A stretch of DNA of 64,000 bases from Mycobacterium shinjukuense (GCF_010730055.1 NZ_AP022575.1:682001-746000); one strand, 5' to 3'. Positions 14,765 to 24,203 are shown, counted from the first letter of the stretch. Program-made: numbers and translations. The notes: a model not told the origin generated them from the sequence alone.

Positions 14765-15739
14765 GTGACCGAAAATACGAAGCTGGTCGATCGGGTCTCA
14801 GCGATCAACTGGAACCGGCTCCAAGACGAGAAGGACGCCGAGGTCTGGGACCGGCTGACCGGAAATTTCTGGCTGCCCGAGAAGGTGCCGGTGTCCAACG
14901 ACATCCCGTCGTGGGGCACGCTGACCGCCGGTGAGAAACAACTGACCATGCGGGTCTTTACGGGCCTGACGATGTTGGACACCATCCAGAGCACCGTGGG
15001 CGCGATCAGCTTGATCCCCGACGCGCTGACCCCGCACGAGGAGGCGGTGTTGACCAACATCGCGTTCATGGAGTCGGTGCACGCCAAGAGCTACAGCCAG
15101 ATCTTCTCCACACTGTGCTCGACGGCCGAGATCGACGAGGCCTTCCGCTGGTCGGAGGAGAACCCCAACCTGCAGCGCAAGGCCGCGATCGTGCTGCAGT
15201 ACTACCGTGGCGACGAACCGCTCAAACGCAAGGTGGCCTCCACGCTGCTGGAAAGCTTCCTGTTCTATTCGGGCTTCTATTTGCCGATGTTCTGGTCGAG
15301 CCGGGCCAAGTTGACCAACACCGCCGACATGATCCGGCTGATCATCCGCGACGAGGCGGTGCACGGTTACTACATCGGCTACAAGTTCCAGCGCGGCTTG
15401 GCGCTGGTCGACGACGCCAAGCGCGCCGAGCTCAAGGACTACACCTACGAGCTGCTCTTCGAGCTGTACGACAACGAGGTCGAGTACACCCAGGATCTCT
15501 ACGACGAGGTTGGGCTGACCGAAGACGTCAAGAAGTTCTTGCGCTACAACGCCAACAAGGCGTTGATGAACCTCGGCTACGAGGCGCTGTTCCCGCGCGA
15601 TGAAACCGAGGTGAACCCGGCGATTCTGTCGGCGCTGTCCCCCAACGCCGACGAGAACCACGACTTCTTCTCCGGCTCGGGGTCGTCGTATGTGATCGGC
15701 AAGGCCGTCGTCACCGAGGATACCGACTGGGACTTCTAA
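14765..15739 (+). CDS. nrdF2: Class Ib ribonucleotide reductase beta subunit NrdF2
   Basis: NrdF2 (324 residues) carries the dinuclear metal site and tyrosyl radical that start catalysis in NrdE. It has the metal-ligand and radical segment FMESVHAKSYSQIF near residue 105, the second ligand motif RDEAVHGYYIGYKFQ near 200 and a C-terminal tail ending EDTDWDF, which docks on NrdE. The start is the GTG at 14765; the frame is open further upstream but passes the hairpin and NrdR boxes, which cannot be coding. It is a separate unit from nrdHIE, yet it carries the same type of NrdR box pair. It matches Rv3048c. Confidence 0.96.
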   Translation: MTENTKLVDRVSAINWNRLQDEKDAEVWDRLTGNFWLPEKVPVSNDIPSWGTLTAGEKQLTMRVFTGLTMLDTIQSTVGAISLIPDALTPHEEAVLTNIAFMESVHAKSYSQIFSTLCSTAEIDEAFRWSEENPNLQRKAAIVLQYYRGDEPLKRKVASTLLESFLFYSGFYLPMFWSSRAKLTNTADMIRLIIRDEAVHGYYIGYKFQRGLALVDDAKRAELKDYTYELLFELYDNEVEYTQDLYDEVGLTEDVKKFLRYNANKALMNLGYEALFPRDETEVNPAILSALSPNADENHDFFSGSGSSYVIGKAVVTEDTDWDF

Positions 15740-15750
15740 AACCGCCCCTC

Positions 15751-15778
15751 ATTCGGTCGCACCCGCTGGTGACCGAAT
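15751..15778 (+). terminator. Hairpin after nrdF2
   Basis: ATTCGGTC and GACCGAAT form an 8-bp stem with a 12-nt loop, 11 bp after the nrdF2 stop. There is no U-tract. Confidence 0.5.
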
Positions 15779-15898
15779 AGGCTGCGCACGGTACGCCAGG
15801 CCACAGCCGCATGTGCGGGCCGTGAACGATCAGTGAAATGTAAGCATGGTCGGGCGCGATGGTGGCGTCGGTGCGGCACCTGCCGTGAAACTGGTGGG

Positions 15899-16273
15899 GT
15901 GACGAAAACCTTCTCGCACCCGCACTTTCTCCGGTCGGTGATCCGCTGGCTGCAGGTCGGCTACCCCGAGGGCGTCCCAGGTCCGGACCGAGTGGCGCTG
16001 CTGGCGCTGTTGCGCAGCACCCCGTTGACCGAGGAACAGGTCAGGGAGGTGGTGCGGCACCTCACCAGCAAGGGATCGCCGGCCATCGCCGACGGCGTGA
16101 TCCACCGTGACGAGATCGGCGACTTCATCTCCGGCGTGACCCACCACGACGCCGGTCCGGAGAACATCCAACGGGTGGCGGGGGTGCTGGCCGCCGCGGG
16201 GTGGCCGTTGGCCGGCGTGGAAGTCAACGAGGCCGAATCCGAAGGTGCTCAGGCAGCGGCCTCACAGGCGTGA
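15899..16273 (+). CDS. DUF3349 protein (Rv3046c-like)
   Basis: This is a small soluble protein of 124 residues of the actinobacterial DUF3349 family. It contains FLRSVIRWLQVGYPEGVPGPDRVALLALL, a helical motif typical of the family, and ends in an acidic/Ala tail. The function is unknown. I chose the GTG at 15899 (GVTKTFSH) because it gives the same length as the M. tuberculosis protein; an in-frame ATG at 15833 would add 22 Arg/Cys-rich residues. Its 3' end overlaps the convergent adhC gene by 12 bp. Confidence 0.8.
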   Translation: MTKTFSHPHFLRSVIRWLQVGYPEGVPGPDRVALLALLRSTPLTEEQVREVVRHLTSKGSPAIADGVIHRDEIGDFISGVTHHDAGPENIQRVAGVLAAAGWPLAGVEVNEAESEGAQAAASQA

Positions 16274-17302
16274 TATGTCGATGACGAAGCGGTAGCGCAC
16301 GTCGCTGGCCAGCACGCGCTGGTAGGCCTCGTTGATGTAATCGGGTTCGATGATTTCGATGTCGGGTGTGACGCCGTGCTCGGCGCAGAAATCCAACATC
16401 TCCTGGGTTTCGGCGATCCCACCGATGTTCGACCCCGCCAGGCTGCGCCGCATCAATGCCAGTGCGAACGCGTGAACCTCCATGGGGTGCTCGGGAATGC
16501 CGAGCTCCACGAGGGTGCCGTCGACGTCCAGCAGGTTGAGGTACCGGCCGAGATCGAGGTTCGCCGAGACGGTGTTCAGGATCAAGTCGAAGCTACCGCG
16601 CAGCTTGCTGAAGGTGTCCGGGTCGGAGGTGGCGTAGTAGTGGCTGGCGCCCAGGCGCAGGCCATCCTCCATCTTCTTCAGCGACTGCGACAGCACGGTA
16701 ACGTCGGCGCCCATCGCCGCGCCCAGCTTGACACCCATGTGACCCAGCCCGCCTAAGCCGATGATCGCCACCCGCGTGTCCGGCCCGGCGTTCCAGTGTC
16801 GCAGCGGCGAGTACAGCGTGATGCCGGCGCACATGAGCGGCGCGGCCACGTCCAGGGGCAGCGCATCCGGTATGCGCAACACGTAGTTTTCGTCGACGAC
16901 GATCGCTTCGCTGTAGCCGCCCTGGGTTGGCTGGCCGTCTTTGCCGATCGAGTTGTAGGTGAAGTTGGCGCCGGGTTTGCAGTACTGCTCGATCCCGCGC
17001 AGACAGCTGCTGCATTCGCGGCAGGAGTCCACGAAACAACCCACGCCCACGCGGTCTCCCACGTTGTGCTTGGTCACCTCGGGGCCCACCGCGCTGACCA
17101 CGCCGGCGATCTCGTGGCCGGGCACCACCGGGTAAATCGGTTGGCCCCACTCGGCTTTCACGGTGTGGATGTCCGAGTGGCAGATGCCGGCGAACCTGAT
17201 GTCGATCACCACGTCGCGCGGGCCCGGGTCGCGGCGGGTGATGGTGGTCCTGGTCAGCGGTTCGGTCGCCGAGGTGGCTGCGTATGCGGAAACCGCGCTC
17301 AT
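16262..17302 (-). CDS. adhC: Zinc-dependent alcohol dehydrogenase AdhC
   Basis: This 346-residue enzyme is of the cinnamyl-alcohol-dehydrogenase type. Catalytic zinc ligands are Cys41, His63-Glu64 and Cys158; structural zinc ligands are Cys94, Cys97, Cys100 and Cys108. The Rossmann motif GLGGLGHMG is followed by a Ser rather than an Asp at the end of the second strand, which suggests NADP(H). It would interconvert aldehydes and alcohols in the cytoplasm. AAAAGGGGG precedes the ATG. It lies downstream of fecB on the same strand, 90 bp away, and is convergent with the DUF3349 gene. It matches Rv3045. Confidence 0.92.
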   Translation of the reverse strand: MSAVSAYAATSATEPLTRTTITRRDPGPRDVVIDIRFAGICHSDIHTVKAEWGQPIYPVVPGHEIAGVVSAVGPEVTKHNVGDRVGVGCFVDSCRECSSCLRGIEQYCKPGANFTYNSIGKDGQPTQGGYSEAIVVDENYVLRIPDALPLDVAAPLMCAGITLYSPLRHWNAGPDTRVAIIGLGGLGHMGVKLGAAMGADVTVLSQSLKKMEDGLRLGASHYYATSDPDTFSKLRGSFDLILNTVSANLDLGRYLNLLDVDGTLVELGIPEHPMEVHAFALALMRRSLAGSNIGGIAETQEMLDFCAEHGVTPDIEIIEPDYINEAYQRVLASDVRYRFVIDISRL

Positions 17303-17392
17303 GGCACCCCCTTTTCTGGCATTGCGGCGCGCGAATCGATAGCGACGGGTACCCCGGCCACGGGTACCCCGACAGCCTATCTCCGCCCCGGG

Positions 17393-18487
17393 CTAGTTGA
17401 TCGGGGCGTTGATCCAGCGCAGGTCGTCGACGATGCCGCGGGCCGCGATCACGCCCTCGCCGGTCTGCCAGATCTCGTTGTTGACGACAAAGACCCGATT
17501 GTCTCGATAGGCGGAGAGCCTTCGCCAGGGGTCACTGTCGAAGACCGCGGCCGCGCGCTCGGCGGCCGCCGGGGACACACACGACACGTAGACGATGTCG
17601 GCGTCGGCCGCGGAGAAGTCCGGCGCCTTGGCCAGATCGGCATCGGTGGTGCCGAACTCGAGGTAGGCCTTGTCGGTGAACCGTTGCGACGCGGGCCGAT
17701 CCACACCGACGGCGGTCAGCACGCTGGCCGGAAAGTTGTTGGCGCCGTACACCCGCAGGGTGTTGGTGGTTAGCTGGACGATCGACGCCTGGAAATGGGT
17801 TGCGTCACGCTTGGTCCCGACGTCCGCTGCGCGTTGGGTGAAGCCATTGATCAGCCCGTCCACCGCGGCGATCCGGGCGGTCGCGGCCCCGACGCCCCGC
17901 AGGTTGTCCATCCACGCCGCGCCCGGCGCCCCGGTGAACACCGTCGGCGCGATCGCCGCCAGCCGCGGGTACAGCGTCGGCGTCAACGCCGCCGAGCCCA
18001 GGATCAGGTCTGGGTGAGCCGCCGCGATGGCCTTCAGGTCAGGGTTGCTACGGGTTCCCACACCGGGCAGGCGGCGCACCGCGCTGCCGAGGTAGGCGGG
18101 TTGACTGGAGGAACCCTCCGGCCACGCCGCGGCGACCACCCGGGATTGCAGGCCCAGCGCACAGAGCCCGTCGAGCTGGTCACCGGAGAGCACCACGATG
18201 CGCTGCGGGTCGGCGGGCACCTGGACCACGTCTGGGCTGACGCCCGCCGCGTTGCGCGCCGGCCGGGTGGGCGGCCCCGGATCTGCCGCGGCCGCCTCCC
18301 GGGGGCAGGACTCGTCCGGCTTGCGGTCGTTGCCCAGCACCCCGGCTCCGGCGATCTGAGTGGTGGGGGTGATCACCGACCTCGAGGCTGTGGTGGCGGG
18401 CCGATCGGCGCCGCAGCCGCTGCACGGCACGATCAGTGCTGCTGCCGCCACGGCGGCAACAGTGGGTCGCATCGCGCCGACTAGCAC
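17393..18487 (-). CDS. fecB: Periplasmic substrate-binding lipoprotein FecB
   Basis: FecB is a class III (BtuF/FecB-type) binding protein of about 360 residues with a lipobox-like SGC near residue 25. Its two lobes are seen from RIVVLSGDQLDGLCALGL onward and in the later PDFSAADADIVYVSC region. The family binds siderophores or heme-like ligands on the outer face of the membrane. No permease gene is adjacent. The GTG at 18487 sits 7 nt after a TAGCGT hexamer and is taken as a leaderless start; the ATG at 18472 gives nearly the length of the M. tuberculosis protein and is an alternative. Confidence 0.88.
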   Translation of the reverse strand: MLVGAMRPTVAAVAAAALIVPCSGCGADRPATTASRSVITPTTQIAGAGVLGNDRKPDESCPREAAAADPGPPTRPARNAAGVSPDVVQVPADPQRIVVLSGDQLDGLCALGLQSRVVAAAWPEGSSSQPAYLGSAVRRLPGVGTRSNPDLKAIAAAHPDLILGSAALTPTLYPRLAAIAPTVFTGAPGAAWMDNLRGVGAATARIAAVDGLINGFTQRAADVGTKRDATHFQASIVQLTTNTLRVYGANNFPASVLTAVGVDRPASQRFTDKAYLEFGTTDADLAKAPDFSAADADIVYVSCVSPAAAERAAAVFDSDPWRRLSAYRDNRVFVVNNEIWQTGEGVIAARGIVDDLRWINAPIN

Positions 18488-18494
18488 GCGTCCG

Positions 18495-18500
18495 ACGCTA
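18495..18500 (-). promoter_or_regulatory. -10 hexamer TAGCGT, leaderless start of fecB
   Basis: On the minus strand TAGCGT ends 7 nt before the GTG at 18487. Confidence 0.45.
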
Positions 18501-18663
18501 ACATCCGGGCCATCAAGCGCCGCCCGTCGACGATGCGGGCGGGAGCGCCGCGGCAGTTACGACAGTTTGTAGGACCAGACCTACCGCCAGGCCGATCGCG
18601 GGCTAAGATTCCAGTCATCACTGGGTACCCGGACCTGTGCTGACTGGATGTTTGGAGGAGCTG

Positions 18664-20385
18664 TTGACAGCCGAAGCGCCACCGTTGGGAGAACTCGAGG
18701 CCAGTCGCCCGTACCCGGCCCGGACCGGTCCCAAGGGGAACCTGGTCTACCGGCTGATCAGCACCACCGATCACAAGATGATCGGCATCATGTACTGCGT
18801 CGCCTGCTTCATCTTCTTCTTCGTCGGCGGCCTGCTGGCGCTGTTGATGCGGACCGAGCTGGCGGCGCCCGGACTGCAGTTCTTGTCCAATGAGCAGTTC
18901 AATCAGCTGTTCACCATGCACGGCACGATCATGCTGCTGTTTTATGCCACCCCGATCGTGTTCGGCTTCGCCAATCTGGTGCTGCCGTTGCAGATCGGCG
19001 CGCCCGACGTGGCGTTCCCGCGGCTCAATGCCTTCTCGTTCTGGCTGTTCTTGTTCGGCGCCACGCTCGGGGCGGCCGGCTTCATCACGCCGGGCGGGGC
19101 CGCCGACTTCGGCTGGACCGCCTACACCCCGCTGACCGACGCCATCCACTCACCCGGCGTCGGCGGCGACCTGTGGATCATGGGTCTGATCGTCGCCGGC
19201 CTGGGCACCATCCTCGGCGCGGTCAACATGATCACCACCGTGGTCTGCATGCGCGCCCCCGGGATGACGATGTTCCGGATGCCGATCTTCACCTGGAACA
19301 TCATGGTGACCTCGATCCTGGTGTTGATCGCGTTCCCGCTGCTGACCGCGGCGTTGTTCGGGTTGGCCGCCGACCGCCACCTGGGAGCCCATGTCTACGA
19401 CCCGGCCAACGGCGGAGTCCTGTTGTGGCAGCACCTGTTCTGGTTCTTCGGTCACCCCGAGGTCTACATCATCGCGCTGCCGTTCTTCGGCATCGTGTCC
19501 GAGATCTTCCCGGTGTTCTCCCGCAAGCCGATCTTCGGTTACACCACCCTGGTCTACGCGACCCTGTCGATCGCCGCGCTGTCGGTCGCGGTGTGGGCGC
19601 ACCACATGTTCGCCACGGGTGCGGTGCTGCTGCCGTTCTTTTCGTTCATGACGTATCTGATCGCGGTGCCCACGGGGATCAAATTCTTCAACTGGATCGG
19701 CACGATGTGGCGGGGACAGTTGACGTTTGAGACGCCGATGCTGTTTTCGGTCGGCTTCGCGGTCACCTTCCTGCTCGGTGGTCTGACCGGTGTGCTGCTG
19801 GCCAGCCCGCCGCTGGACTTCCATGTGACCGACAGCTACTTCGTCGTCGCACACTTCCACTATGTGCTGTTCGGCACCATCGTGTTCTCCACGTTCGCCG
19901 GCATCTACTTCTGGTTCCCGAAAATGACCGGCCGGCTGCTCGACGAGCGGTTGGGCAAGCTGCACTTCTGGTTGACGTTCATCGGTTTTCACACCACGTT
20001 TTTGGTGCAGCACTGGCTGGGCGACATGGGCATGCCGCGCCGGTACGCCGACTACCTGTCCACCGACGGCTTCCAGGGCCTGAATGTCGTCTCGACGATC
20101 GGGGCATTCATTCTGGGGGTGTCGATGCTGCCGTTTGTCTGGAACGTCTTCAAGAGCTGGCGCTACGGCGAAGTGGTGACCGTCGACGATCCCTGGGGGT
20201 ACGGCAATTCGCTGGAGTGGGCGACCAGTTGCCCACCGCCGCGGCACAACTTCACCGAGCTGCCCCGCATCCGCTCCGAGCGTCCGGCGTTCGAGTTGCA
20301 TTATCCGCACATGGTGGAACGGCTTCGCGCCGAAGCCCACGTCGGACGTCATCACGACGAGCTGGCCAAGGTGGCCTCCAGCTGA
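18664..20385 (+). CDS. ctaD: Cytochrome c oxidase subunit I CtaD
   Basis: CtaD (573 residues) is the catalytic subunit of the aa3 oxidase in the bcc-aa3 respiratory supercomplex. It has 12 membrane segments, heme ligands in MHGTIMLLF and AHFHYVLFG, and the CuB/heme a3 site in WFFGHPEVYIIALP, including the cross-linked His-Tyr pair, with the His pair in VWAHHMF. The start is the TTG at 18664 after GGAGG with 5-nt spacing, which gives the known length of Rv3043c. It is divergent from fecB and 53 bp upstream of serB2. The CtaC and CtaE subunits are encoded elsewhere. Confidence 0.97.
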   Translation: MTAEAPPLGELEASRPYPARTGPKGNLVYRLISTTDHKMIGIMYCVACFIFFFVGGLLALLMRTELAAPGLQFLSNEQFNQLFTMHGTIMLLFYATPIVFGFANLVLPLQIGAPDVAFPRLNAFSFWLFLFGATLGAAGFITPGGAADFGWTAYTPLTDAIHSPGVGGDLWIMGLIVAGLGTILGAVNMITTVVCMRAPGMTMFRMPIFTWNIMVTSILVLIAFPLLTAALFGLAADRHLGAHVYDPANGGVLLWQHLFWFFGHPEVYIIALPFFGIVSEIFPVFSRKPIFGYTTLVYATLSIAALSVAVWAHHMFATGAVLLPFFSFMTYLIAVPTGIKFFNWIGTMWRGQLTFETPMLFSVGFAVTFLLGGLTGVLLASPPLDFHVTDSYFVVAHFHYVLFGTIVFSTFAGIYFWFPKMTGRLLDERLGKLHFWLTFIGFHTTFLVQHWLGDMGMPRRYADYLSTDGFQGLNVVSTIGAFILGVSMLPFVWNVFKSWRYGEVVTVDDPWGYGNSLEWATSCPPPRHNFTELPRIRSERPAFELHYPHMVERLRAEAHVGRHHDELAKVASS

Positions 20386-20438
20386 TGAGACCCGATCGCC
20401 GGTGCCGGGGTTCGGCGCGGCTGGGCGAGTAGTCGGGG

Positions 20439-21674
20439 GTGGGCGCGTCGGCGAAGGTGTCGGTGCTGATCACGGTCACCGGCGTGGATCAGCCGGGTGT
20501 GACGTCGGCACTCTTCGAGGTGCTCGGGCGGCACGGAGTCGAGCTGCTCAACGTCGAGCAGGTGGTGATCAGGGGCCGGCTGACGCTGGGCGTGCTGGTG
20601 TCCTGCGCGCCGGAGCTCGCCGACGGCGCCGCGTTGCGGCACGACGTCCAGGCCGCCATTCACGGGCTGGGCCTGGAGGTCGCCATCGAGCGCAACGACG
20701 ACCTGCCGGTGATTCGGGAACCGTCGACCCACATCATTTTCGTGCTCGGTCGGCCGATCACCGCCGGGGCGTTTGGCGCGGTGGCCCGGGAGGTGGCCGC
20801 GCTGGGCGTCAACATCGACTTCATCCGCGGCATCTCCGACTATCCGGTCACCGGCCTGGAGTTGCGGGTCTCGGCGCCACCGGGGATCGCGGGCGCGTTG
20901 CAAACCGCCCTGACGAAGGTGGCCATCGAGGAACACATCGACGTGGCCGTCGAGGACTACGGCCTGGCCTGGCGGACCAAGCGGCTCATCGTCTTCGACG
21001 TGGATTCCACCCTGGTGCAGGGCGAGGTCATCGAGATGCTGGCCGCCCGGGCCGGCGCCCAGGGCAGGGTCGCGGCGATCACCGAGGCGGCGATGCGCGG
21101 CGAACTGGATTTCGCGGAGTCGCTGCAGCAGCGGGTGGCCACCCTGGCGGGCCTGCCGGCCACGGTGATCGACGAGGTCGCCGACCAGCTGGAGCTGATG
21201 CCCGGCGCTCGGACCACGCTGCGCACGCTGCAGCGGTTGGGTTTTCGCTGCGGAGTGGTCTCCGGCGGCTTCCGGCGGATCATCGAACCGCTTGCCAAGG
21301 AACTGAAGCTGGACTTCGTCGCCTCCAACGAGCTGGAAATCGTCGACGGCATACTCACCGGCCGGGTTGTCGGACCGATCGTGGACCGGCCCGGCAAGGC
21401 CACGGCGCTGCGCGCCTTCGCCGAGCAGTACGGCGTGCCCATGGAACAGACCGTCGCGGTCGGCGACGGGGCCAACGACATTGACATGCTGGTCGCGGCG
21501 GGTCTGGGGGTGGCGTTCAACGCCAAGCCCGCGCTGCGCGAGGTGGCCGACGCCTCGTTGAGCCATCCGTACCTGGACACGGTGCTGTTTTTGCTGGGCG
21601 TGACGCGCGGTGAGATTGAGGCCGCCGACGCGGTCGACGGCGTCGTGCGCCGCGTCGACATCCCCGCGGATTAG
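20439..21674 (+). CDS. serB2: Phosphoserine phosphatase SerB2
   Basis: SerB2 (411 residues) hydrolyses O-phosphoserine in the last step of serine synthesis. Two N-terminal ACT domains (about residues 1-85 and 95-175), seen as VLITVTGVDQPGVTSALFEVL and FVLGRPITAGAFGAVAREVA, precede a HAD phosphatase domain with the nucleophile motif FDVDSTLVQGE, the SGGF motif and the metal-binding GDGANDIDM loop. Serine binding to the ACT region gives feedback control in the family. serA, the first enzyme of the pathway, is at the far end of the window. The gene ends just before a long palindrome. It matches Rv3042c. Confidence 0.96.
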   Translation: MGASAKVSVLITVTGVDQPGVTSALFEVLGRHGVELLNVEQVVIRGRLTLGVLVSCAPELADGAALRHDVQAAIHGLGLEVAIERNDDLPVIREPSTHIIFVLGRPITAGAFGAVAREVAALGVNIDFIRGISDYPVTGLELRVSAPPGIAGALQTALTKVAIEEHIDVAVEDYGLAWRTKRLIVFDVDSTLVQGEVIEMLAARAGAQGRVAAITEAAMRGELDFAESLQQRVATLAGLPATVIDEVADQLELMPGARTTLRTLQRLGFRCGVVSGGFRRIIEPLAKELKLDFVASNELEIVDGILTGRVVGPIVDRPGKATALRAFAEQYGVPMEQTVAVGDGANDIDMLVAAGLGVAFNAKPALREVADASLSHPYLDTVLFLLGVTRGEIEAADAVDGVVRRVDIPAD

Positions 21675-21678
21675 GCGG

Positions 21679-21740
21679 CGTGAGCAGACGCAAAAGCCCC
21701 CAATTCGGGCCCGAATTGGGGGCTTTTGCGTCTGCTCACG
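21679..21740. terminator. 62-bp perfect palindrome after serB2
   Basis: Positions 21679-21740 read identically on both strands: 31-bp arms with no loop, centred on GGGCCC. The outer arm contains GAGCAGACGCAAAAG, also found as a single copy (reverse complement) after fixB at 35918-35932. It lies 5 bp after the serB2 stop and just before the ABC ATPase gene, and should act as a terminator or RNA-stability element in both directions. Confidence 0.65.
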
Positions 21741-21762
21741 GCGCATGCGGCACGATGGTCGG

Positions 21763-22608
21763 GTGCTCGAAAACGGCAGCCCCGATGCGGCCGACCCCGA
21801 CCTGCTGATCGACTTCCGCAACGTGTGCCTGCGCCGCAACGGCCGAGTACTGGTGGGGCCGGTGGATTGGGCCGTCGAACTCGACGAGCGATGGGTGATC
21901 ATCGGTCCCAACGGTGCCGGCAAGACATCGCTGCTGCGCATCGCCGCGGCCTCCGAGCACCCGTCGTCGGGTGTTGCGTTCGTGCTCGGTGAACGGCTGG
22001 GCCGGGTCGACGTTTCGGAATTGCGAGCCCGGATCGGGCTGAGCTCGGCGGCCCTGGCGCAGCGGGTGCCCGATGACGAAGTGGTGCGTGACCTCGTGGT
22101 CTCCGCCGGCTACGCGGTGCTGGGCCGGTGGCGGGAGCGCTACGAGGACGTCGACTATCGCCGCGCGATCGACATGCTGGAGAGCCTGGGCGCCGAGCAC
22201 CTGGCCGATCGCACCTACGGAACCCTCTCCGAAGGTGAGCGCAAGCGCGTGCTGATCGCCCGCGCCTTGATGACCGACCCGGAGCTGCTGCTGCTCGACG
22301 AGCCCGCCGCGGGCCTGGACCTGGGCGGCCGGGAGGAATTGGTGGCGCGGCTGGGCGACCTGGCCGCCGACCCCGACGCGCCCGTGCTGGTGCTGGTCAC
22401 CCATCACGTGGAGGAGGTTCCGCCGGGGTTCAGCCACTGCCTGCTGCTGTCGGAGGCCAAGGTGGTCGCCTCGGGACTCCTGCCCGACGTGTTGACCGCC
22501 GAGAACCTGTCCGCGGCCTTCGGCCAGTCGATCGCCGTGGACTTCGTCGACGGGCGATACTTCGCCCGTCGCGTTCGAACCCGCGCGGCTCACCGGAGAC
22601 GGCCATGA
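21763..22608 (+). CDS. ABC transporter ATP-binding protein (Rv3041c-like)
   Basis: This single ATPase domain of 281 residues has Walker A GPNGAGKTS near residue 50, the signature LSEGERKRVLIARAL and Walker B LLLLDEPAAGLD, followed by the switch histidine in LVTHHVEEVP. It resembles the YlmA/ModF-like ATPases without a cognate permease; none is encoded here, so the transport role is doubtful. I chose the GTG at 21763, 6 nt after CACGAT, because an ATG at 21745 adds only six residues next to the palindrome. It overlaps the Nudix gene by 4 bp (ATGA). It matches Rv3041c. Confidence 0.85.
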   Translation: MLENGSPDAADPDLLIDFRNVCLRRNGRVLVGPVDWAVELDERWVIIGPNGAGKTSLLRIAAASEHPSSGVAFVLGERLGRVDVSELRARIGLSSAALAQRVPDDEVVRDLVVSAGYAVLGRWRERYEDVDYRRAIDMLESLGAEHLADRTYGTLSEGERKRVLIARALMTDPELLLLDEPAAGLDLGGREELVARLGDLAADPDAPVLVLVTHHVEEVPPGFSHCLLLSEAKVVASGLLPDVLTAENLSAAFGQSIAVDFVDGRYFARRVRTRAAHRRRP

Positions 22609-23432
22609 CACCACCACGCGAGCCATTGGTGCCCAGGCCGGCGGCGACGGTCATGCTGGTCCGAGACACGCCCGCCGGCCTCGCCGTCTTCCTGATGCGC
22701 CGACACTCCGCGATGGATTTCGCCGCCGGGGTGATGGTGTTCCCCGGCGGCGGTGTCGACGACCGCGACCGCAACACCGACTTGCGCCGGCTAGGGGCCT
22801 GGGCCGGCCCGCCACCGCACTGGTGGGCGCAGCGGTTCGGCATCGAGGCCGACCTAGCCGAGGCGTTGGTGTGCGCCGCGGCGCGGGAGACCTTCGAGGA
22901 ATCGGGCGTGCTGTTCGCCGGGCCGGCCGACGACCCGCACGGCATCGTCGGTGACGCCTCGGCGTACGGCGACGCCCGGCGCGCGCTGGCCGACCGCACG
23001 CTGTCGTTCGCCGACTTCCTGCGCCGGGAGAACCTGGTGCTGCGCTCCGATCTGCTGCGGCCCTGGGCGAACTGGGTCACCCCGGAGGCCGAACTGACCC
23101 GCCGCTACGACACCTACTTCTTTGTCGCCGCGCTGCCGCAGGGGCAGCGCGCCGACGGCGAGAACACCGAATCCGATCGCGCCGGCTGGACATTGCCGGC
23201 CGACGCCATCGACGACTTCGCGGCCGGGCGCAACTTCCTGCTGCCGCCGACCTGGACGCAGCTGGACTCGCTGACCGGCCGCACCGTCGCCGAGGTGCTG
23301 GCCGTCGAGCGCCGGATCGTCCCGGTGCAGCCGCACCTGGTGCAGCAGGGCGACAACTGGGAGATCGAGTTCTTCGACTCCGACCGCTACCACCGGGCGC
23401 GCATCGCGGGCGGGTCCGGGTGGCCGTTATGA
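22605..23432 (+). CDS. Nudix hydrolase, NUDT19-like (Rv3040c-like)
   Basis: This 275-residue protein has a Nudix box split by an insertion: MVFPGGGVDD near residue 47 and, about 45 residues later, AAARETFEESGVLF with the REXXEE metal ligands. This layout is that of NUDT7/NUDT19-type enzymes, which cleave CoA and acyl-CoA to acyl-phosphopantetheine and 3',5'-ADP. A CoA role fits the downstream enoyl-CoA hydratase gene, but is inferred. It overlaps its neighbours by 4 bp on each side, so ABC ATPase-Nudix-echA17 form one translationally coupled operon. Confidence 0.85.
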   Translation: MTPPREPLVPRPAATVMLVRDTPAGLAVFLMRRHSAMDFAAGVMVFPGGGVDDRDRNTDLRRLGAWAGPPPHWWAQRFGIEADLAEALVCAAARETFEESGVLFAGPADDPHGIVGDASAYGDARRALADRTLSFADFLRRENLVLRSDLLRPWANWVTPEAELTRRYDTYFFVAALPQGQRADGENTESDRAGWTLPADAIDDFAAGRNFLLPPTWTQLDSLTGRTVAEVLAVERRIVPVQPHLVQQGDNWEIEFFDSDRYHRARIAGGSGWPL

Positions 23433-24193
23433 GTGAATTCGTCAGGGTCGTGGTCAGCGACGGCTCGCAGGACGCCGGCCTGGCCATGTTGTTGCTGTCG
23501 CGACCGCCCACCAACGCGCTGACGCGTCAGGTCTACCGGGAAATCATCGCCGGGGCCGCCGAACTGGGGCGCCGCGACGACGTGGCCGCGGTGATCCTGT
23601 TCGGTGGCCACGAGATCTTCTCCGCCGGTGACGATATGTCCGAGCTGCGGCGGCTGACACCGGCCGAGGCCGATACCGCGGCGCGGGTGCGGCGCGCGGC
23701 CGTGGACGCGGTGGCGGCGATCCCGAAACCGACCGTGGCCGCCATCACCGGATACGCGTTGGGCGCCGGCCTCACGCTGGCGCTGGCCGCCGACTGGCGA
23801 GTCAGCGGTGACAACGCGAGGTTCGGCGCGACGGAGATCCTGGCCAACCTCGTGCCCAGTGGCGGCGGGCTGGCCCGGCTGACCCGGGCAGTGGGGCCCA
23901 GCCGGGCCAAGGAGCTGGTGTTTAGTGGGCGTTTCTTCGACGCCGAGGAGGCATTGGCGCTGGGCCTGATCGACGACAAGGTGGCCCCCGACGACGTGTA
24001 TACCGCCGCCGCGGCGTGGGCGCGGCGCTTTCTGGACGGGCCGCCGCGGGCGCTGGCCGCCGCGAAGGCCGGCATCGACGAGGTCTTCGAGCTGGCCTCG
24101 GCGGAGCTGCCGGCCGCCGAACGCCGTCGTTACGTCGAGGTGTTCGCCGCCGCCTACCGAGCTGACGCACGGGGTGACTCCGACGGCCGTTAG
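23429..24193 (+). CDS. echA17: Enoyl-CoA hydratase/isomerase family protein EchA17
   Basis: This crotonase-fold protein has 254 residues, the same length as Rv3039c. The oxyanion-hole segment FSAGDDMSEL is near residue 70 and the second, GYALGAGLTLALAADWRVS, near residue 110. The hydratase Glu positions are present in the DNARFGATEI region. It would add water to trans-2-enoyl-CoA in beta-oxidation. The ATG overlaps the Nudix stop (ATGA). The methyltransferase gene follows 10 bp after the stop. Confidence 0.9.
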   Translation: MSEFVRVVVSDGSQDAGLAMLLLSRPPTNALTRQVYREIIAGAAELGRRDDVAAVILFGGHEIFSAGDDMSELRRLTPAEADTAARVRRAAVDAVAAIPKPTVAAITGYALGAGLTLALAADWRVSGDNARFGATEILANLVPSGGGLARLTRAVGPSRAKELVFSGRFFDAEEALALGLIDDKVAPDDVYTAAAAWARRFLDGPPRALAAAKAGIDEVFELASAELPAAERRRYVEVFAAAYRADARGDSDGR

Positions 24194-24196
24194 GCT
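24191..24196 (+). promoter_or_regulatory. -10 hexamer TAGGCT, leaderless start of the methyltransferase gene
   Basis: TAGGCT overlaps the echA17 stop codon and ends 7 nt before the ATG at 24204, so the downstream pair may have its own promoter. Confidence 0.5.
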
Positions 24197-24203
24197 CCCC
24201 TTC